This document shows, in pieces, positions 8,688-18,809 of a stretch of DNA of 64,000 bases; position 1 is the first letter of the stretch; each line of letters begins with the position of its first letter. The translations under genes and the position numbers were made by a program. The notes below the pieces were generated by a model. The model ran no database searches. It saw nothing but the letters and a program-made list of their open reading frames with translations, and was not told where the DNA came from. Source of the DNA: Sphingomonas aurea (lineage in GTDB: Bacteria > Pseudomonadota > Alphaproteobacteria > Sphingomonadales > Sphingomonadaceae); the NCBI RefSeq assembly GCF_030678875.1, contig NZ_JAUUDS010000005.1, positions 156,902 to 220,901 of the forward strand, in the 5' to 3' direction.

Positions 8688-11180
8688 ATGACCCGGTACA
8701 ACGCGCTGAAGGCGGACGCTCACTGGCAGTCGGTCTGGGACGAGCGCCGCACCTTCGCGGCCGACGATCACTCGGCCAAGCCGCGCTCCTATGTGCTTGA
8801 GATGTTTCCCTATCCATCGGGACGCATCCATATGGGGCATGTCCGCAACTATACGATGGGCGACGTGCTGGCGCGCTATCGGCGGATGATCGGGCACGAG
8901 GTGCTCCACCCGATGGGCTGGGACGCGTTCGGCATGCCGGCCGAGAATGCCGCGATGGAAAAGGGCGTCCACCCCGGCAGCTGGACCCGCGCCAACATCG
9001 CGACGATGAAGGCGCAGCTGAAGCGCCTGGGCTTCGCGCTCGACTGGACGCGCGAGCTGGCGACCTGCGAGCCCGATTACTACGGCCACGAACAGGCGCT
9101 GTTCCTCGACCTGTTCGCCGCCGGCCTCGTCTATCGCAAGGAATCCTCGGTCAACTGGGATCCGGTCGACATGACCGTCCTCGCCAACGAGCAGGTGATC
9201 GACGGCCGCGGCTGGCGGTCGGGCGCGCTGGTCGAGAAGCGCAAGCTGAGCCAGTGGTTCCTGCGCATCACCGACTTCGCCGACGAGCTGCTCGACGGCC
9301 TCGCCGAGCTGAAGGACTGGCCTGACAAGGTCCGCCTGATGCAGGAGAACTGGATCGGCCGCAGCCAGGGGCTGCAATTCCGCTTCCGCCTCTCGGATGC
9401 CGGCGAGGTGGAGGTGTTCACCACCCGCCCCGACACGATCTTCGGCGCCAGCTTCGTCGCCGTCGCGGCCGATCACCCGATCGCGCAGGCGCTCGCCGCC
9501 CGCGATGCGGAGGTCGCCGCCTTCGTCGCCCGCTGCAAGCAGGGCGGCACCACCGCGGCCGAGCTGGAGACGCAGGAGAAGCTGGGCTTCGACACGGGCC
9601 TGACCGCGCAGCATCCGATCGACCCGGCGGTCCGCCTGCCGGTCTACATCGCCAATTTCGTGCTGATGGAATATGGCACCGGCGCGGTCTTCGGGGTTCC
9701 CGCGCACGACCAGCGCGACCTGGATTTCGCACGGAAGTACGATTTGCCCGTCCGCCGCGTCGTCTCGGACGGCGCCGACGAGGACCCCGTGTTCGTGGGT
9801 GACGAGGCCTATACCGGCCCCGGCGCGCTGGTGAACTCGCATTTCCTCGATGGCATGGACGTCGCCGACGCCAAGCGCGCCATCATCTCCCGCGCCGAGG
9901 GTGAGGGCTGGGGCACCGGCACCACCGTGTTCCGCCTGCGCGACTGGGGCGTCAGCCGCCAGCGCTACTGGGGCACGCCGATCCCGATCATCCACTGTGC
10001 CGCCTGCGGACCGGTGCCGGTGCCCAACGACCAGCTGCCGATCGTCCTGCCCGAGGATGTGTCCTTCGCCGTCCCCGGCAACCCGCTCGATCGGCATCCA
10101 ACCTGGAAGCACGTCGCCTGCCCGTCATGCGGCGTCGACGCGGTACGCGAGACCGACACGCTCGACACCTTCGTCGATTCCAGCTGGTACTTCATCCGCT
10201 TCGCCAGCCAGCCCGACGACCGGCCGTTCGACCGCACCGTCGCGGAGGAATGGCTGCCGGTCGGCCAGTATATCGGCGGGGTCGAGCATGCGATCCTCCA
10301 CCTGCTCTATGCCCGCTTCTGGACCCGCGCGCTGCGCCACATCGGCAAGCTCGACGTGGCGGAGCCGTTCGCCGGCCTGTTCACGCAAGGGATGGTGACG
10401 CACGAGACGTATAAGTCGGACGACGGTCGCTGGCTGTCGCCGCCAGAGGTCGAGAACGGCATCGAAACCGCCACCGGTCGTCCCGTCACGGTCGGCCGGG
10501 TCGAGAAGATGTCGAAATCCAAGAAGAACACGGTCGATCCTGAGCCGATCGTCGACCAGTACGGCGCCGACGCTGTCCGCTGGTTCATGCTCTCCGACAG
10601 CCCGCCCGAGCGCGACCTGCCCTGGTCCGAGGCGGGTATCGAGGGGTCGTGGCGCTTCGTCCAGCGCCTGTGGCGCATCGTCACTGCCGACAAGGCGGCC
10701 GAGGGGGACGACCTGGCCCTGCGCAAGCTCGCCCACCGCACCGTCCGCGACGTCGCCGGCGATATCGAGGGGTTGCAGTTCAACAAGGCGGTCGCGCGCC
10801 TCTACACATTAGCCTCGGCGATCGAGAAGGCCGCACCCTCGCACGATCGCCACGCAGCCGCCCACACCCTGCTGCTGCTGGTCGCGCCGATGGTGCCCCA
10901 CGTCGCCGAAGAGGCCTGGGTCGCGGCTGGCCATGACGGACTGATCGCCGATGCCGCCTGGCCGACGGTCGATCCCGCGATGCTGGTCGATGACGAAGTC
11001 ACCGTCGCCGTCCAGGTCAACGGCAAGCTGCGCGACACGCTGACCCTCGCCAAGGGCACCGCGCGCGAGGAGCTTGAGGCCGCCGCGCTCGCCAGCGACA
11101 AGGTCGTGCGCGCCTTGGAGGGCAAGGCGCCGCGCAAGGTGATCGTCGTCCCCGATCGCCTGGTGAACATCGTCGCATGA
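8688..11180 (+). CDS. leuS: leucyl-tRNA synthetase
   Basis: An 830-residue class Ia aminoacyl-tRNA synthetase that charges tRNA-Leu. The HIGH-type motif is HMGH at residues 48-51 within [17 protein letters not shown]. The KMSKS loop is at residues 607-611. Between them lies the CP1 editing domain ([12 protein letters not shown], then [11 protein letters not shown]). The C-terminal anticodon-binding and tail regions are present, and length is normal. Start chosen at [10 protein letters not shown], just after the DUF3576 stop. Its stop overlaps the lptE start (ATGA). Confidence 0.98.
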   Translation: MTRYNALKADAHWQSVWDERRTFAADDHSAKPRSYVLEMFPYPSGRIHMGHVRNYTMGDVLARYRRMIGHEVLHPMGWDAFGMPAENAAMEKGVHPGSWTRANIATMKAQLKRLGFALDWTRELATCEPDYYGHEQALFLDLFAAGLVYRKESSVNWDPVDMTVLANEQVIDGRGWRSGALVEKRKLSQWFLRITDFADELLDGLAELKDWPDKVRLMQENWIGRSQGLQFRFRLSDAGEVEVFTTRPDTIFGASFVAVAADHPIAQALAARDAEVAAFVARCKQGGTTAAELETQEKLGFDTGLTAQHPIDPAVRLPVYIANFVLMEYGTGAVFGVPAHDQRDLDFARKYDLPVRRVVSDGADEDPVFVGDEAYTGPGALVNSHFLDGMDVADAKRAIISRAEGEGWGTGTTVFRLRDWGVSRQRYWGTPIPIIHCAACGPVPVPNDQLPIVLPEDVSFAVPGNPLDRHPTWKHVACPSCGVDAVRETDTLDTFVDSSWYFIRFASQPDDRPFDRTVAEEWLPVGQYIGGVEHAILHLLYARFWTRALRHIGKLDVAEPFAGLFTQGMVTHETYKSDDGRWLSPPEVENGIETATGRPVTVGRVEKMSKSKKNTVDPEPIVDQYGADAVRWFMLSDSPPERDLPWSEAGIEGSWRFVQRLWRIVTADKAAEGDDLALRKLAHRTVRDVAGDIEGLQFNKAVARLYTLASAIEKAAPSHDRHAAAHTLLLLVAPMVPHVAEEAWVAAGHDGLIADAAWPTVDPAMLVDDEVTVAVQVNGKLRDTLTLAKGTAREELEAAALASDKVVRALEGKAPRKVIVVPDRLVNIVA

Positions 11181-11731
11181 GGCGCATCGCCCCCCTGCTG
11201 CTGCTCGCCGCCCTCGCCCTGCCCGGCTGCGGCCTGCGCCCGCTCTATGCCGGCGGCAGCAACGGCACGGTCGCCACCACCCTGTCGGGGGTCGAGGTCG
11301 GCCCGATTCAGGGCAAGGCGGGCTGGCTGGTCGGCAACGCCCTCCGCGACCGGCTCGGCGCGCCGCAGGGCACGCCGCGCTATCGCATCGACGTGCGGCT
11401 CGACGATCAGATCAGCGGCCTGGGCGTGCGCCGCGACGACAGTGTCACGCGGGAGCGGCGGGTGCTGCGCGCGCGTTATCAGCTGGTCGACCTGACCAGC
11501 GGCAACAATACCGTGCTGCTTGATGCTACCGCCGGTTCCGATGCCGGCATCGATGTCGTCCAGTCCGAATATGCGACGATCGCGGCCGAGAATACCGCGC
11601 TGGAACGCCTGTCGACCATCGTCGCCGACGAGATCGTCGCGCGCATCGCGCTCTACGCGCGGGCACCCACGCCACCCCCACCCCAGCCGACTCCCAGCGA
11701 CAGCCCCACGCCCGTCGTCGGAAAGCCGTGA
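11177..11731 (+). CDS. lptE: LPS-assembly lipoprotein LptE
   Basis: A 184-residue lipoprotein with a signal peptide ending LPGC, so Cys18 would be acylated. The GLRPLYAGG start of the mature protein and the [17 protein letters not shown] strand region match LptE. It plugs the LptD barrel and helps place lipopolysaccharide in the outer leaflet. The proline-rich C-terminal tail (about residues 162-184) is probably disordered. Position between leuS and holA is the standard proteobacterial order. It overlaps both neighbours by four bases. Confidence 0.88.
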   Translation: MRRIAPLLLLAALALPGCGLRPLYAGGSNGTVATTLSGVEVGPIQGKAGWLVGNALRDRLGAPQGTPRYRIDVRLDDQISGLGVRRDDSVTRERRVLRARYQLVDLTSGNNTVLLDATAGSDAGIDVVQSEYATIAAENTALERLSTIVADEIVARIALYARAPTPPPPQPTPSDSPTPVVGKP

Positions 11732-12747
11732 AGGCCAGCGCCAACCAGATCCGCCAGGCGCTGTCGGCACCGCGCCCCACCGTCCGCCTCTATCTGCTCC
11801 ACGGCCCCGACGAAGCCGGTGCAGGAGCGCTGGCGGCACTGCTCGGCACGGCGATGGGTGCCACAGCGGAGCGCATCGATCTCGACGGCGCCACGCTGCG
11901 CGGTGATCCCGCCCGTCTCGCCGATGAGGCCAGCTCGCTGTCGCTGTTCGGCGACCCGCGCTGGATCCGCGTCACCCAGACCGGCGAGGAGAGCCTGAAC
12001 GCCCTTGCCGCGTTGCTCGAGGCAGACGGCGCGGCAAACCCGGTCGTGGCCCTCGCGCCCACGGTCCGCACCACCGCCAAGATCGTCAAGCTCGCCACCG
12101 ACTCGCCACACGCGATGGCGTTCGGCTGCTACGCCCCCACCGCGCAGGATGCCGAGCGGCTGGCGGCGACGCTGGCCGGCGAGCAGGGCCTGCGCCTCGC
12201 CCCCGGCACCGCCGCGCGGCTGGTCGCGGCGAGCGGCGGTGACCGCGCCGTGATGGCACGCGAGATCGACAAGCTGGCCCTCTACCTGGACGCCGCGCCC
12301 GATCGTCCGCACGATCTGGATCACGACGCCATCGACGCGGTCGGCGCCGACCTTGACGAGGCCGAGGCGACCCGCGCGGTCGAGGCGCTGGTAGAGGGCC
12401 GCCCCGACCAGCTTGCCGAGGAGCTGGCGCGTCTGTCCGACGCCGGCATCTCCCCAATCCCCTGGCTCCGCCAACTCGCCCGGCGCCTGGTTGCGCTCGG
12501 CGAGATGCGTGCCGAGATCGCCGCCGGCGAAGCCGCCGACGCCGTCATGAAGCGTCACCGCGTCTTCTTCCGCGACGAACCCGCCACCGGCCGTGCCCTG
12601 CGCCGCTGGACCCCGGCGATGCTCGCCCGCGCGCTGGACCGCGTCCGCGCCGCCGAACGCGCGGTCATGGCGCCTGCCAATGCCGGCACCGTGCTGGCGG
12701 AGGATGCGGTGTTGAGCGTAGCGCGAGCCTTGGCGCGCAGGGGCTGA
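11728..12747 (+). CDS. holA: DNA polymerase III delta subunit
   Basis: A 339-residue clamp-loader subunit that opens the beta sliding clamp. The N-terminal YLLHGPDEAGAGALAALL segment matches delta family members, and the three-domain length is normal. The conserved SLFGDPRWIRV motif, the clamp-contact region, is present. The start is GTG, overlapping the lptE stop (GTGA). It is the last gene of the DUF3576-leuS-lptE-holA run. Confidence 0.92.
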   Translation: MKASANQIRQALSAPRPTVRLYLLHGPDEAGAGALAALLGTAMGATAERIDLDGATLRGDPARLADEASSLSLFGDPRWIRVTQTGEESLNALAALLEADGAANPVVALAPTVRTTAKIVKLATDSPHAMAFGCYAPTAQDAERLAATLAGEQGLRLAPGTAARLVAASGGDRAVMAREIDKLALYLDAAPDRPHDLDHDAIDAVGADLDEAEATRAVEALVEGRPDQLAEELARLSDAGISPIPWLRQLARRLVALGEMRAEIAAGEAADAVMKRHRVFFRDEPATGRALRRWTPAMLARALDRVRAAERAVMAPANAGTVLAEDAVLSVARALARRG

Positions 12748-13027
12748 CCACCCCGGTCCTCCTCGCCGTGCGACAGCAGCGGCCTCTCTCGATTGAGGAG
12801 TAGTGTTCGGTCGGAACACGCTCCGTTCGCCCTGACTGCCGTCTAACGATGAATGGGAACCATCCTAGATGGTGATCCACTCGGATTGAACCAGCCGGTC
12901 TGTCTCCCCGGCGGAGGCCGGGGGCCAGCTGGGAAGGCCGTCGTGACGACGTGCCGCGCTTCATCATCATCCACACAACTCGATCCCCGCCCTCGCCGAG
13001 GAGGCTTCAGTGTCGGTGGATCACGCT
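12748..13027. repeat. gap between holA and parB with a family B repeat
   Basis: This 280-base gap separates two converging genes. It contains a GC hairpin unit at 12903-12938 (CTCCCCGGCGGAGGCCGGGG then CCAGCTGGGAAGG), matching the unit at 61371-61408, and a weaker related hairpin at about 12982-13003. The rest shows no frame with gene-like features and no clear T-tract terminator. Confidence 0.7.
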
Positions 13028-13945
13028 CTAAATTCCTTCGCCGGTCAGCCGCTGACACAGCATGTCGAGCTGATCGAGCGTCGCATAGCCCAGCGACAGC
13101 GTCCCGCCCCTCTCGCCGTGCGCGATCGTCACGGCGACCCCCAGCAGGTCGGCCAGCTGCCCTTCCAGCGCCGCGATATCGCCATCGGCGCCAGCGCTCT
13201 TGCCTGCGCCTCCCCGGCTCCCTGGACGGGGCGAACCATCGTCACCGATCCGCGGCGCTTTGCTATCGCGCGCCAGTTTCTCGGTATCGCGTACCGACAA
13301 GCCGCGACGGATCACCTCGCCCGCTAATCCTTCGACGTCCGGTGCGCCCAGCAGCGCACGAGCATGGCCCATCGACAGGCTGCCATCGACCACCTGCGCC
13401 TGAACCGGATCGGGAAGTTCCAGCAATCGCAGCAGGTTAGCGACATGGCTGCGCGATTTGTGGACGATCTTGGCCAGCGCTTCCTGGGTATGGCCATATT
13501 CGCCGGCCAAGCGCTGGTACGCCTGCGCCTCTTCGATTGCGTTCAGGTCCTGACGCTGGATGTTCTCGACCAGCGCGATCTCGAGCGTCTCGGCATCGCT
13601 CAGCTCGCGGACAACGACCGGCACTTCCTGCAGCTTTGCACGCTGCGCCGCGCGCCAGCGCCGCTCGCCAGCAACGATCTGGTACTGGTGGCCGTGCGGC
13701 CGCACGACGATGGGCTGAATCAGCCCGCGCGCCGCGATCGAGCCTGCCAGTTCGTCGAGCATCGCCTCGTCGAAGCGGCGGCGCGGCTGGTCCGGGTGGG
13801 GCGCAAGAGCGCTGACCGGCAGCATCCGTACGCCGGAGGGCTGCTCGGCCGAAGGGTTGACCGGTGCCTCGCGTGCCATCTCGCCCAGCAGCGCGTTCAG
13901 TCCGCGGCCCAGCCCGCCGCGCGGACGCCGCCCGATATCGGTCAT
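13028..13945 (-). CDS. parB: chromosome-partitioning protein ParB
   Basis: A 305-residue ParB. The start has the usual GRGLNALLGE; the N-terminal CTPase region includes GERRWRAAQ (about residues 93-101) and VENIQRQDLN (126-135). A central helix-turn-helix (TQEALAKIVHKSRSHVANLL) reads parS, and a C-terminal dimer domain ends the protein. It spreads from parS sites as a CTP-dependent clamp and works with ParA to separate the origins. Two parS-like sites lie about 1 and 3.3 kb upstream. It overlaps the parA stop by four bases. Confidence 0.97.
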   Translation of the reverse strand: MTDIGRRPRGGLGRGLNALLGEMAREAPVNPSAEQPSGVRMLPVSALAPHPDQPRRRFDEAMLDELAGSIAARGLIQPIVVRPHGHQYQIVAGERRWRAAQRAKLQEVPVVVRELSDAETLEIALVENIQRQDLNAIEEAQAYQRLAGEYGHTQEALAKIVHKSRSHVANLLRLLELPDPVQAQVVDGSLSMGHARALLGAPDVEGLAGEVIRRGLSVRDTEKLARDSKAPRIGDDGSPRPGSRGGAGKSAGADGDIAALEGQLADLLGVAVTIAHGERGGTLSLGYATLDQLDMLCQRLTGEGI

Positions 13946-14727
13946 GCCGCTGCCGCCGCCGCAGCTCGCGGCAGGCGCCCGATCATCTCGCGTGCCAGTG
14001 CCATATAGGCCTCCGACCCCGAGCAGCGATGGTCATAGATCAGCGCCGGCAGCCCATGGCTCGGCGCCTCCGACAGGCGAACGTTGCGCGGGATCACCGT
14101 TTCGAACACCACCTTGCCCAGCACCGCGCGCACGTCGGCCGACACCTGCTCGGTCAGCCGATTGCGCCGGTCGTACATGGTCAACGCCACGCCCAGGATC
14201 GACAAGCCGGGATTGAAGCGCGTGCGGATGCGCTCGACCGTGCTCAACAGCTGCGACAGTCCCTCCAGCGCGAAGAACTCACATTGCAGCGGCACCAGGA
14301 GGGCATCGGACGCGACCATCGCGTTGATCGTCAGCAGCCCCAGTGACGGCGGGCAGTCGATCAGCACGATCTCCCAGCCATCTTTCACGGCGTTCAGCGC
14401 CTGATCCAGCCGGTGAGTGCGCGCCTCGAATTCGACCAACTCTATCTCGGCACCGGACAAGTCCACAGTCGCCGCGATCAGATCCAGATTCGGCACGCGC
14501 GTGGCGATCCGCGCCTCTTCCACTGATGCCTCGCCCATCAGCACGTCGTAGCTGGATTTCTCGCGCAGCGATTGGCCGATGCCAAGGCCGGTCGAGGCGT
14601 TGCCCTGCGGATCGAGATCGATCAGCAGCACCCGTTGGCCTGTTGCGGCTAATGCGGTGCCCAGGTTGATGGCGCTGGTCGTCTTGCCGACGCCACCCTT
14701 CTGATTGGCGATCGCGACCGTAATCAT
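13942..14727 (-). CDS. parA: chromosome-partitioning ATPase ParA
   Basis: A 261-residue ParA/Soj ATPase. The deviant Walker A motif KGGVGKTT begins at residue 10. It also has the DLDPQGNASTG segment and the LIDCPPSLG Walker B region. Bound to nucleoid DNA in the ATP form, it moves ParB-parS complexes. There is no N-terminal HTH, as in chromosomal rather than plasmid type ParA. It overlaps rsmG and parB by four bases each. Confidence 0.97.
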   Translation of the reverse strand: MITVAIANQKGGVGKTTSAINLGTALAATGQRVLLIDLDPQGNASTGLGIGQSLREKSSYDVLMGEASVEEARIATRVPNLDLIAATVDLSGAEIELVEFEARTHRLDQALNAVKDGWEIVLIDCPPSLGLLTINAMVASDALLVPLQCEFFALEGLSQLLSTVERIRTRFNPGLSILGVALTMYDRRNRLTEQVSADVRAVLGKVVFETVIPRNVRLSEAPSHGLPALIYDHRCSGSEAYMALAREMIGRLPRAAAAAAA

Positions 14728-15329
14728 CGTCCGCTACCCTCGATCACCAAGATTGCCGACTCCGACTGGGTAAGGCTTTGTTTCACGTGGAACACCCGCT
14801 TGCGGGAGGAGAGCTTCGACAACAGCGCTGCGTCTAGGGTGCCCCGCGGCAGAAGCCATCGCGTTGTCGGTGTGCAGCAATGCGCCGCTGCAAGCAAAAG
14901 CTTTTCGACCGAGGCCACCGCACGGGCGGTAATCACATCGGCCTTCCACGATACCTGTTCGACCTTCGTGTCGGCTACGCTCACGTCGGTCAGCCCCAAA
15001 CACGCTAAGCAGTCCCGCAGGAAATCCGCGCGTCTGCGTCGTGGCTCAACCAGCATCATCGGCGTGCAACCAGCGATCGCCAGCACCATACCGGGAAAAC
15101 CTCCGCCCGTCCCGATGTCCAGCCACGCCCCATCAGCGGTATCGGCAAACTCCCGCAGCTGGAGTGAGTCGAGAACATGCCTCGACCAGATTGTCGGAAT
15201 CGTACCCGGTGCGATCAGATTTTGCCGCTCGTTCTCCGCAATGACCAGCGCCACGAACCGTTCGGTCCGCGCGAACTGCTCCTCGCTCAGCCGCTGCCGC
15301 ACCCAGTCGCGGGCATCGTCCTCAGTCAT
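14724..15329 (-). CDS. rsmG: 16S rRNA (guanine-N7) methyltransferase RsmG
   Basis: A 201-residue methyltransferase that modifies G527 of 16S rRNA. The SAM-binding motif [11 protein letters not shown] is at residues 70-80. The [12 protein letters not shown] segment is typical of GidB/RsmG. The 3' part of the gene carries a complete parS sequence, read as the codons for VFHVKQ. It overlaps mnmG and parA by four bases. Confidence 0.95.
   Translation of the reverse strand: MTEDDARDWVRQRLSEEQFARTERFVALVIAENERQNLIAPGTIPTIWSRHVLDSLQLREFADTADGAWLDIGTGGGFPGMVLAIAGCTPMMLVEPRRRRADFLRDCLACLGLTDVSVADTKVEQVSWKADVITARAVASVEKLLLAAAHCCTPTTRWLLPRGTLDAALLSKLSSRKRVFHVKQSLTQSESAILVIEGSGR
14779..14794. promoter_or_regulatory. 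parS centromere site inside rsmG
   Basis: TGTTTCACGTGGAACA, a 16-base near-palindrome matching the ParB-binding consensus TGTTNCACGTGNAACA at every defined position. It lies in the last quarter of rsmG and 52 bases upstream of the parA start. Binding by ParB from the adjacent gene is expected from family knowledge. Confidence 0.9.
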
Positions 15330-17161
15330 GCCGCCAGCTTTCGGCTGTGGAGAAGCACCGCCGACAGCGCAGCCGGCGTCACACCCCGCACCCGGGCCGC
15401 CGCAGCAAGAGACCGCGGGCGGCTAGCGCTGAGCCGCGCGACCATCTCGTTCGACAGGCCAGGTATCGCTGCATAATCGATGTCTTCGGCCAACAGCAGC
15501 TCTTCCTCGGCTCGCAGCCGCGCTACCTCCTCCGCCTGCCGCTCGAGATAAGGTGCATAGCGCGCGTCCTGTATGACCTCGGCGACCACTGCCATATCGA
15601 AGCCTGTTGCTGCATCGGGCGCGAGCATAGCGAGGTCGACACCCTCGAACCGCAGCCACTCCCAGATCGACCGGCGCATGCCGTCGCGGCTGACCGGCCC
15701 GCCCGCATCAGCGACCTGCGATGCGGTCAGCGTCGCCGTCAGTTGCTCTCGAAACGCACTCCGCGCCCCGGCTATCCGATCAAGATGCGCGATTCGCTCC
15801 GCCCCGAGGCATCCCGCCGCCCGCGCGATGTCTCCCAACCGCGTCTCTGCATTGTCGGCGCGCAGCGACAGCCGGAACTCGGCGCGTGCGGTCAGCATGC
15901 GATACGGCTCGGTCACGCCCTGCAGCACCAGATCGTCGATCATCACGCCGAGATAGCTCGACGCGCGGTCCAGGATCACGGGCGCCTTGCCCAGGGCCAA
16001 AGCCGCCGCATTCAGCCCCGCGACGAGCCCCTGCCCTGCCGCTTCCTCATAGCCGGTTGTACCGTTGATCTGCCCGGCGCAGAACAACCCCGGTAGCGCT
16101 TGCACCCGCAGTGTGGCATCGAGCGCGCGCGGATCGATATGGTCGTACTCGACCGCATAGCCAGGCACCGTGATCCGCGCCCGCTCCAACCCCGGGATCG
16201 TGGCCAGCATCGCGGCCTGCGCTTCCTCGTCGATCGAGGTGGACAGGCCATTGGGATAGACCGTCGGGTCGTCCAGTCCCTCTGGTTCGAGGAAGACCTG
16301 ATGGCCATCCCGATCGCCGAAGCGGTGGATCTTGTCCTCGATCGACGGGCAATAGCGCGGCCCTGCCCCCTCGATCGCGCCAGAAAATAGCGGCGATTCG
16401 GGGATCGCACGGCGGATAATCTCGTGCGTCGCGCCGGTCGTGCGGGTAATCGCGCACGCGATCTGAGGCAGCCGCCGCTGTCTCGTCAGCGTCGACATGG
16501 TCCAGCCGTCTGCGTCGGAGGGCTGTTCCTCGAGCGAGGCCCAGTCGATCGTCCGCCCATCGAGCCGCGGTGGCGTCCCCGTCTTCAGCCGTGCCATCGG
16601 CAAGTCCAGGTCACGCAGGTCAGCCGCCAATGGCCCGGCCGCCCGCTCGCTAACCCGTCCTCCCTCACCACGATACCGCCCCCGGAACAGCCGACCGCCC
16701 AGGAATGTCCCCGTTGCGATCACCACCGCCCGGGCCAGGATCTCGCTGCCGTCCGCGAGCGTCACACCCGCCGTGCATCCCTGCCGGATCACCAATCCGA
16801 CCGCATCACCAGCGACGAGGGTAACCCGCGCCTCGTTGGCAACCATCGCCTGCACCGCTGCCGCATAGCGTCGCCTATCCGCCTGAATTCGAGGTCCCTG
16901 CACCGCAGCCCCCTTGCTGCGATTCAGCATGCGATGGTGGATCGCGGCGGCATCGGCCGCGCGTGCCATGATACCGTCGAAGGCGTCGACCTCGCGAACG
17001 ATATGCCCCTTGCCGAGTCCGCCGATCGACGGATTGCAGGACATCATCCCCAGGTTCTTGGCGTCGAACGTCACCAACGCGACGCGCGCTCCGCATCGCG
17101 CTGCGGCCATCGCGGCCTCTACGCCGGCATGGCCACCACCGATCACCACCACATCGATCAT
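15326..17161 (-). CDS. mnmG: tRNA uridine-5-carboxymethylaminomethyl modification enzyme, FAD subunit
   Basis: A 611-residue flavoprotein that works with MnmE to add carboxymethylaminomethyl groups to the wobble uridine of some tRNAs. The FAD-binding [10 protein letters not shown] begins at residue 8, and [12 protein letters not shown] follows. The [13 protein letters not shown] segment and C-terminal helical domain that contact tRNA and MnmE are present. Length is normal. Start is the ATG at 17161, with an AAGG before it. A parS site lies in the short gap upstream. Confidence 0.97.
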   Translation of the reverse strand: MIDVVVIGGGHAGVEAAMAAARCGARVALVTFDAKNLGMMSCNPSIGGLGKGHIVREVDAFDGIMARAADAAAIHHRMLNRSKGAAVQGPRIQADRRRYAAAVQAMVANEARVTLVAGDAVGLVIRQGCTAGVTLADGSEILARAVVIATGTFLGGRLFRGRYRGEGGRVSERAAGPLAADLRDLDLPMARLKTGTPPRLDGRTIDWASLEEQPSDADGWTMSTLTRQRRLPQIACAITRTTGATHEIIRRAIPESPLFSGAIEGAGPRYCPSIEDKIHRFGDRDGHQVFLEPEGLDDPTVYPNGLSTSIDEEAQAAMLATIPGLERARITVPGYAVEYDHIDPRALDATLRVQALPGLFCAGQINGTTGYEEAAGQGLVAGLNAAALALGKAPVILDRASSYLGVMIDDLVLQGVTEPYRMLTARAEFRLSLRADNAETRLGDIARAAGCLGAERIAHLDRIAGARSAFREQLTATLTASQVADAGGPVSRDGMRRSIWEWLRFEGVDLAMLAPDAATGFDMAVVAEVIQDARYAPYLERQAEEVARLRAEEELLLAEDIDYAAIPGLSNEMVARLSASRPRSLAAAARVRGVTPAALSAVLLHSRKLAA

Positions 17162-17199
17162 GGCCTTCGCCTATCCAGTCGCGATCGACCCGTCAAAAT

Positions 17200-17215
17200 A
17201 GTTCCACGTGGAACA
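17200..17215. promoter_or_regulatory. second parS site, between mnmE and mnmG
   Basis: AGTTCCACGTGGAACA, differing from the consensus TGTTCCACGTGGAACA only at the first base. It fills the end of the 54-base gap between the mnmE stop and the mnmG start, touching the mnmE stop codon. ParB binding is expected from its core GTTCCACGTGGAAC, a perfect palindrome. Confidence 0.85.
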
Positions 17216-18496
17216 TCACTTCCCGATACAGAAGCGCGAGAAGAGCGCGTCAAGCATCATCTCTGTCGCATCCACCCCGGTGATCTGCGCCAGAATCACC
17301 CGCGCCTGTCGCAGTACCTCCCCCAAGAGCAGCGGATCTTCGGGTGCCCGCGCCAACGACGTCGCCGCTCGGGTGCACAGCTCTCGATGTCGCTCACGCA
17401 GCGGCAACGCATCCGCCCGCGGAACCATCGTCGCCGCCCTCTCCGCGATACCCGTCCATAAGAGCGCGACACTCGCCGCATCGTCCCTCCGCACTGCGAT
17501 GTGCCGACCGGCAGGGACAACGCCACGATCCGGCAGATCCGCTCGAGCATGAACCCATAGTGCGTCCGATCGTGGCGGCGCTTCGTCGGACAGCCACAGC
17601 AGGATATCGGCCGCAGCGATCGCCGCCTGCGCCCGCTCCACGCCGATTGCCTCGACCATGTCTGCGGTCTCCGTCAGCCCTGCCGTGTCAATCAACAGAT
17701 ACGGCAGCCCATCGCGCACCACCGCCGCTTCGAGCCGATCCCGCGTCGTCCCTGCGATTGGCGTGACGATCGCCACGTCGCGTTCCGCCAACAGATTGAG
17801 CAGCGTCGACTTGCCCGCATTGGGCGGGCCGGCGATCACGATCCTCACGCCATCGCGCAACCGCTCGACCGGCGGAGCGGCCGCCACCGCCGCGATATCC
17901 GCCGCCAGTCGCTCCGCTTCGGCACCGATAGCCGCGATCTCGGCGTCCCCGCCAACGACGTCGTCCTCGTCATCATGATCGAGTATCGCCTCGATCCGCG
18001 CCGACAGCGCCGCGATGGTGGCGAGCCATAGGCCCACCTGCTGACTGACCCGCCCCTCCGCCGCACTCAGCGCCACCACACGCTGCGCCTCGGTTTCCGC
18101 TTCGAGCAGGTCGGCAAGCCCCTCCGCCTCGGCCAGGTCCATGCGCCCATGCGCCAGCGCGCGGCGCGTGAACTCTCCCGGCAATGCGGGACGACATCCG
18201 TCCACTGCCGTCAGGACCTGCTCGACCGCGGCTACCACCGCGCGTCCACCGTGGCAGTGCAGCTCGACCAGATCCTCGCCCGTGGCAGTCGCCGGCGCCA
18301 GAAAGACGATGACCAGCGCCCGGTCCAGCAGCCGTCCGTCTGGATCGCGCAGCGCCCGCATCCGCGCCTCTCGCGGGTCAGGCAGCGATCCCGCCAAATC
18401 CCTCGCCGTAGCGATCGCAGCCGGTCCGCTGATCCGGATCACCGCGATCGCCGCCGGCGGCCTGCCGCTGGACACCGCGAAGATCGTGTCGCCCAT
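17216..18496 (-). CDS. mnmE: tRNA modification GTPase MnmE
   Basis: A 426-residue MnmE. The N-terminal formyl-THF-binding domain has the ELHCHGG segment and the PGEFTRRAL motif. The inserted G domain has P-loop GPPNAGKS at residues 223-230 and the TTRD switch. The C-terminus is CIGK, the expected catalytic-cysteine motif. It partners MnmG, encoded next. The G domain looks slightly compact and total length is a little below the usual 450, which is common in alphaproteobacteria. Confidence 0.96.
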   Translation of the reverse strand: MGDTIFAVSSGRPPAAIAVIRISGPAAIATARDLAGSLPDPREARMRALRDPDGRLLDRALVIVFLAPATATGEDLVELHCHGGRAVVAAVEQVLTAVDGCRPALPGEFTRRALAHGRMDLAEAEGLADLLEAETEAQRVVALSAAEGRVSQQVGLWLATIAALSARIEAILDHDDEDDVVGGDAEIAAIGAEAERLAADIAAVAAAPPVERLRDGVRIVIAGPPNAGKSTLLNLLAERDVAIVTPIAGTTRDRLEAAVVRDGLPYLLIDTAGLTETADMVEAIGVERAQAAIAAADILLWLSDEAPPRSDALWVHARADLPDRGVVPAGRHIAVRRDDAASVALLWTGIAERAATMVPRADALPLRERHRELCTRAATSLARAPEDPLLLGEVLRQARVILAQITGVDATEMMLDALFSRFCIGK

Positions 18497-18500
18497 GCGT

Positions 18501-18737
18501 CTAGCTGCCCGACGGCTTCGTCGTACTGTTCATCAGCTGTCGCCAGAACGACAGGCCCGCCTCCCCCATCGGCGACCAGCTGCGCATCATCGCCTCCAGC
18601 ATCTCGGGCCGGACATTGCCTTCCATCGCCTCTGTCGTGAGTTGCAGATACCGTTCATGCACCGCCGTCAGGTCCGGCAATCCCATCGCCGTGCGGGCCT
18701 CCTGCGGCGTGCAGTCGATCTCGATCGTCACCTTCAT
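18501..18737 (-). CDS. DUF6489 family protein
   Basis: A 78-residue protein (MKVTIEIDCTPQEARTAMGL start) matching the DUF6489 family often found in sphingomonads. It is soluble, with no signal or membrane helix. Function is unknown. Only four bases separate its stop from the mnmE start, so it heads the DUF6489-mnmE-mnmG-rsmG-parA-parB transcript. A longer frame reaching 19559 is the opposite strand of the hydrolase gene and is rejected. Confidence 0.75.
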   Translation of the reverse strand: MKVTIEIDCTPQEARTAMGLPDLTAVHERYLQLTTEAMEGNVRPEMLEAMMRSWSPMGEAGLSFWRQLMNSTTKPSGS

Positions 18738-18809
18738 CGCATCTCGTCCCTTGAGCGGCCCTGTGCCGCCCTGCATAGCCAAGCCTGCCACCCCGCGCGA
18801 GAGGACCTC

